A model generated the notes under the pieces. That model made no database searches. It had not been told where the DNA came from and saw nothing but the letters and a program-made list of their open reading frames with translations. Positions 61,896 to 64,000 of a stretch of DNA of 64,000 nt are shown in pieces. The DNA is from an uncultured Alphaproteobacteria bacterium (GTDB lineage: Bacteria > Pseudomonadota > Alphaproteobacteria > HIMB59 > GCA-002718135), in assembly GCA_902588745.1 (NCBI GenBank), contig CACIQI010000008.1, positions 1 through 64,000 on the forward strand, in the 5' to 3' direction. The translations under genes were made by a program, and so were the position numbers. Position 1 is the first letter of the stretch, and each line of letters begins with the position of its first letter.

Positions 61896-62665
61896 TAATT
61901 AACTATGCCACCATCAATTACATAATTTTGTGCGGTACAACCAGAACTTTGATCTGATGCAAAAAACAAAACTGGCTTTGATATATCTTCAGGCATAAGC
62001 ATTCTCTTAATACATTGTCTCTCAAGTTGAGTTTTTTTAATTTCTGGAGTAAGCCATAATTTTTTTTGCCTCTCCGTAATGATCCAGCCAGGAACAATAC
62101 AATTTACTCTGATGTTATAGACACCTAAATCTCTTGCTAAAGTTCTTGTTAAACCCATAATCGCAGATTTTGCAGTGGTATATCCAGGCATACCGCCTTG
62201 AGAAATCATCCATGAAAAACTACCTATATTTACAACAGAACCTTTGCCTAAATCCTTCATGTCTTTATAGACAGCTTGAGTTGCAAAAAAATAATGTCTT
62301 AAATTAATATTCATTCTATCATCCCAATATTCAGGGGTGACACTATCTAGATCATGTCTCTCATCATTTGCTGCATTATTTACCAGAATTGAAATTGGCC
62401 CAATTTCTTTTTTTACTTGTTCTAATGAACTTTTAAGTTGTTCGATATTTTTTAAATCACATTTTACAAATAGACTATCAATATCATATTTGTTTTTAAT
62501 TTTTTTTGATAACTTGTTACCTAACTCATCATTTATATCTAAAAATGCAACTTTTGATTTTTGAGAAGCAAATTGTTCGACAATACTTTCCCCAATTCCT
62601 GAGGCACCCCCTGTAATAAGCACTACTCTATCTTTTAGTGATGGATAAGTTGCGATTTCGTTCAT
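61895..62665 (-). CDS. SDR-family sugar dehydrogenase-like protein
   Basis: Short-chain dehydrogenase, 256 aa. TGGASGIGESIVEQFASQ for the cofactor, Asp at FLDINDE favouring NAD, NNAANDERHDLD, the catalytic Ser in NIGSFSWMISQGG and YTTAKSAIMGLTR, then VPGWIITERQKKLWLTPE, a segment seen in sugar 1-dehydrogenases acting on galactose, xylose or rhamnose. It starts the dehydrogenase operon and is divergent from the UxaA-type gene with only 28 bases between starts. A route of sugar to aldonate to 2-keto-3-deoxy acid with the neighbour is plausible. Confidence 0.9.
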   Translation of the reverse strand: MNEIATYPSLKDRVVLITGGASGIGESIVEQFASQKSKVAFLDINDELGNKLSKKIKNKYDIDSLFVKCDLKNIEQLKSSLEQVKKEIGPISILVNNAANDERHDLDSVTPEYWDDRMNINLRHYFFATQAVYKDMKDLGKGSVVNIGSFSWMISQGGMPGYTTAKSAIMGLTRTLARDLGVYNIRVNCIVPGWIITERQKKLWLTPEIKKTQLERQCIKRMLMPEDISKPVLFFASDQSSGCTAQNYVIDGGIVN

Positions 62666-62693
62666 GATTATTTATGATATATTAATCTAAGTT

Positions 62694-64000
62694 ATGTTTA
62701 ACATAATCAAATTAAATGAAAAAGATAATATTGGAATTGCTCCAATGGATATTCCTCAGAATATTAATATAAATTATGAAATTAAATCTATAAATAATAT
62801 TCCTTATGGCCATAAAATTTCTTTAAAAAAAATTAAAAGTGGTGATTTTATTTTTAAGTATGGTCAGATAATAGGAATCTCTAATAAAAATATAGAACCT
62901 GGTGAACATGTACATTCCCATAATATGGGATATAGTGAATTCAAAAGAGAATATATCCGTAAAGATATTAGAAATGATATTAATAAAAGTGAAAAAACAG
63001 AATACTTTAAAGGCTTTAAAAGGAATAATGGATCATCAGGTACTAGGAATTATATAGGTTTAATTAGTACAGTTAATTGTTCAGCAACAGTTGTTAAAAA
63101 AATATCTGATAAAATAAATAATTATTTAAAAAATAATAATTTTAATAACATTGATGGGGCAGTTTGTTTAAAACATTCATCAGGTTGTGGGATGAATACT
63201 TCTGGATATGCCATGAATGTATTTAACAGAACTATTGAAGGTTTTAAAATTCATCCTAATTTTGGAAAAGTTTTTGTTATTGGACTTGGATGCGAATGTG
63301 CCCAAATAAGTTTGTACAACAATGATCAGGAAAAAAGAAATATTGAATATTTGAATATTCAAGATGAAGGTGGAACAAATGAAATAATAACGAAAGTAAC
63401 TTCAAAAATTATTAATCAACTAAATGAAATTAATAGTATTTCTAGAACAAATATACCCATTTCAGAACTAACAGTTGCTTTGCAATGTGGTGGTTCAGAT
63501 TCGTATTCTGGGATAACTGCAAATCCTGCGCTAGGCTTTGCTTCAGATATGATTATTGATCATGGTGGAACAACATTACTATCAGAGACTCCAGAAATAT
63601 ATGGAGCAGAACATTTATTATTTGAAAAATCATCAAACGAAAAAAATATAGAAAAACTAAATAAACAAATTGAATGGTGGAAAAAATATGTTGCTAGCAA
63701 CGATAGCACATTAGATAATAATCCAAGTCCTGGTAATAAAAAAGGAGGTTTAACTACAATTCTGGAAAAATCATTAGGCGCAGTATCCAAAGCTGGAAAT
63801 AGAAAGATGGTTGATGTTCTCGATTATGCTGAACAGGTTAAAACCAAAGGTTTTAACTTTATGAATTCTCCAGGTTATGATCCTGTATCTGTAACTGGTC
63901 AAGTTGCCTCTGGCGCTAATGTTATTTGCTTTACTACTGGTCGAGGTTCGTGCTTTGGATTTAAACCCACTCCAAGTATTAAAATAGCAACAAATACAAA
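62694..64000 (+). CDS. UxaA-type altronate/galactarate dehydratase, 3' end beyond window
   Basis: The reading frame is open from ATG 62694 to the window edge (435 codons), so the gene is cut off; family members run to about 500 aa. An N-terminal SAF domain shows IPYGHKISL and EPGEHVHSHN with H72, H74 and H76. The main domain has FKRNNGSSGTRNYIGLISTVNCS, HSSGCGMNTSG, GLGCECAQ, LQCGGSDSYSGITANPALG and TTGRGSCFGFKPTPSIKIA, all characteristic of iron-dependent altronate or galactarate dehydratases. It makes 2-keto-3-deoxy acids. The substrate (altronate or another sugar acid) is not determined. Confidence 0.92.
   Translation, partial: MFNIIKLNEKDNIGIAPMDIPQNININYEIKSINNIPYGHKISLKKIKSGDFIFKYGQIIGISNKNIEPGEHVHSHNMGYSEFKREYIRKDIRNDINKSEKTEYFKGFKRNNGSSGTRNYIGLISTVNCSATVVKKISDKINNYLKNNNFNNIDGAVCLKHSSGCGMNTSGYAMNVFNRTIEGFKIHPNFGKVFVIGLGCECAQISLYNNDQEKRNIEYLNIQDEGGTNEIITKVTSKIINQLNEINSISRTNIPISELTVALQCGGSDSYSGITANPALGFASDMIIDHGGTTLLSETPEIYGAEHLLFEKSSNEKNIEKLNKQIEWWKKYVASNDSTLDNNPSPGNKKGGLTTILEKSLGAVSKAGNRKMVDVLDYAEQVKTKGFNFMNSPGYDPVSVTGQVASGANVICFTTGRGSCFGFKPTPSIKIATNT

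Noticed and set aside
1-64000. CRISPR arrays, insertion sequences, integrases, phage genes or rRNA
   Set aside because: None seen: no regular short direct repeats, transposase or integrase motifs, or rRNA-like sequence.

Overview
The window is a compact, AT-rich (about 30% GC by eye) bacterial chromosome segment. I see no insertion sequences, phage genes or CRISPR arrays. Genes are tightly packed, often overlap by 1-8 bases, and many starts lack a clear Shine-Dalgarno. The core block RidA / COG3146 acetyltransferase-like / ClpA-ClpS / D-Ala-D-Ala carboxypeptidase with a SPOR domain, plus the many carbohydrate ABC transporters, suggests a streamlined marine alphaproteobacterium of the SAR11 / HIMB59 / AEGEAN-169 type. 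That placement is inference from gene content; no rRNA is present.

Layout. 1-5.7 kb: HpaI-type aldolase, Uup-like ABC-F ATPase, a 38-aa membrane peptide, HCCA-isomerase/DsbA-like protein, a GST, and a tandem pair of unrecognised paralogues. 5.9-9.8 kb: a CUT1 sugar transporter (binding protein and two unusual permeases) without an ATPase. 9.8-22.5 kb: tRNA-Thr and mostly housekeeping genes (GST, PdxJ, LysE, dipeptidase, cyclophilin, RidA, ClpAS, DacA, phosphomannomutase, UDP-glucose dehydrogenase). 22.6-31.7 kb: two paralogous fatty acid desaturases, an aldehyde dehydrogenase, a complete CUT2 sugar transporter with ThuA- and ThuB-like enzymes, and a PhyH dioxygenase. 31.7-40.1 kb: oxidoreductase, PHP-type hydrolase and sulfamidase-like sulfatase overlapping in a row, followed by a complete CUT1 transporter with the only CUT1-type ATPase in the window. 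40.3-44.1 kb: C-terminally truncated GlpD, two HAD phosphatases, D-glycerate 3-kinase, a small methyltransferase. 44.1-57.7 kb: an amino-sugar operon (enolase-superfamily enzyme, GMC oxidoreductase, NagB-II-like SIS isomerase, NagA, a second SIS protein, CUT1 transporter with duplicated permease, oxidoreductase, GH20 hexosaminidase) with a divergent galactokinase. 57.7-64 kb: gamma-butyrobetaine-hydroxylase-like dioxygenase, two SDRs, two Gfo/Idh/MocA dehydrogenases (one IolG-like), and a UxaA-type dehydratase running off the right edge.

How it fits together. Most of the window looks like a glycan and sugar-acid catabolic island. Oligosaccharides would be imported by three CUT1 systems, possibly sharing one ATPase, and one CUT2 system. 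They would then be trimmed in the cytoplasm: neither the sulfatase nor the hexosaminidase has a signal peptide. GlcNAc-6-phosphate would be deacetylated and deaminated by NagA and the NagB-II-like protein, galactose phosphorylated by GalK, and other sugars oxidised by the five Gfo/Idh/MocA enzymes, two SDRs and a GMC oxidoreductase. In all four transporter loci the binding-protein gene is followed by a strong stem-loop just before the next gene, a repeated layout that would favour high expression of the binding protein.
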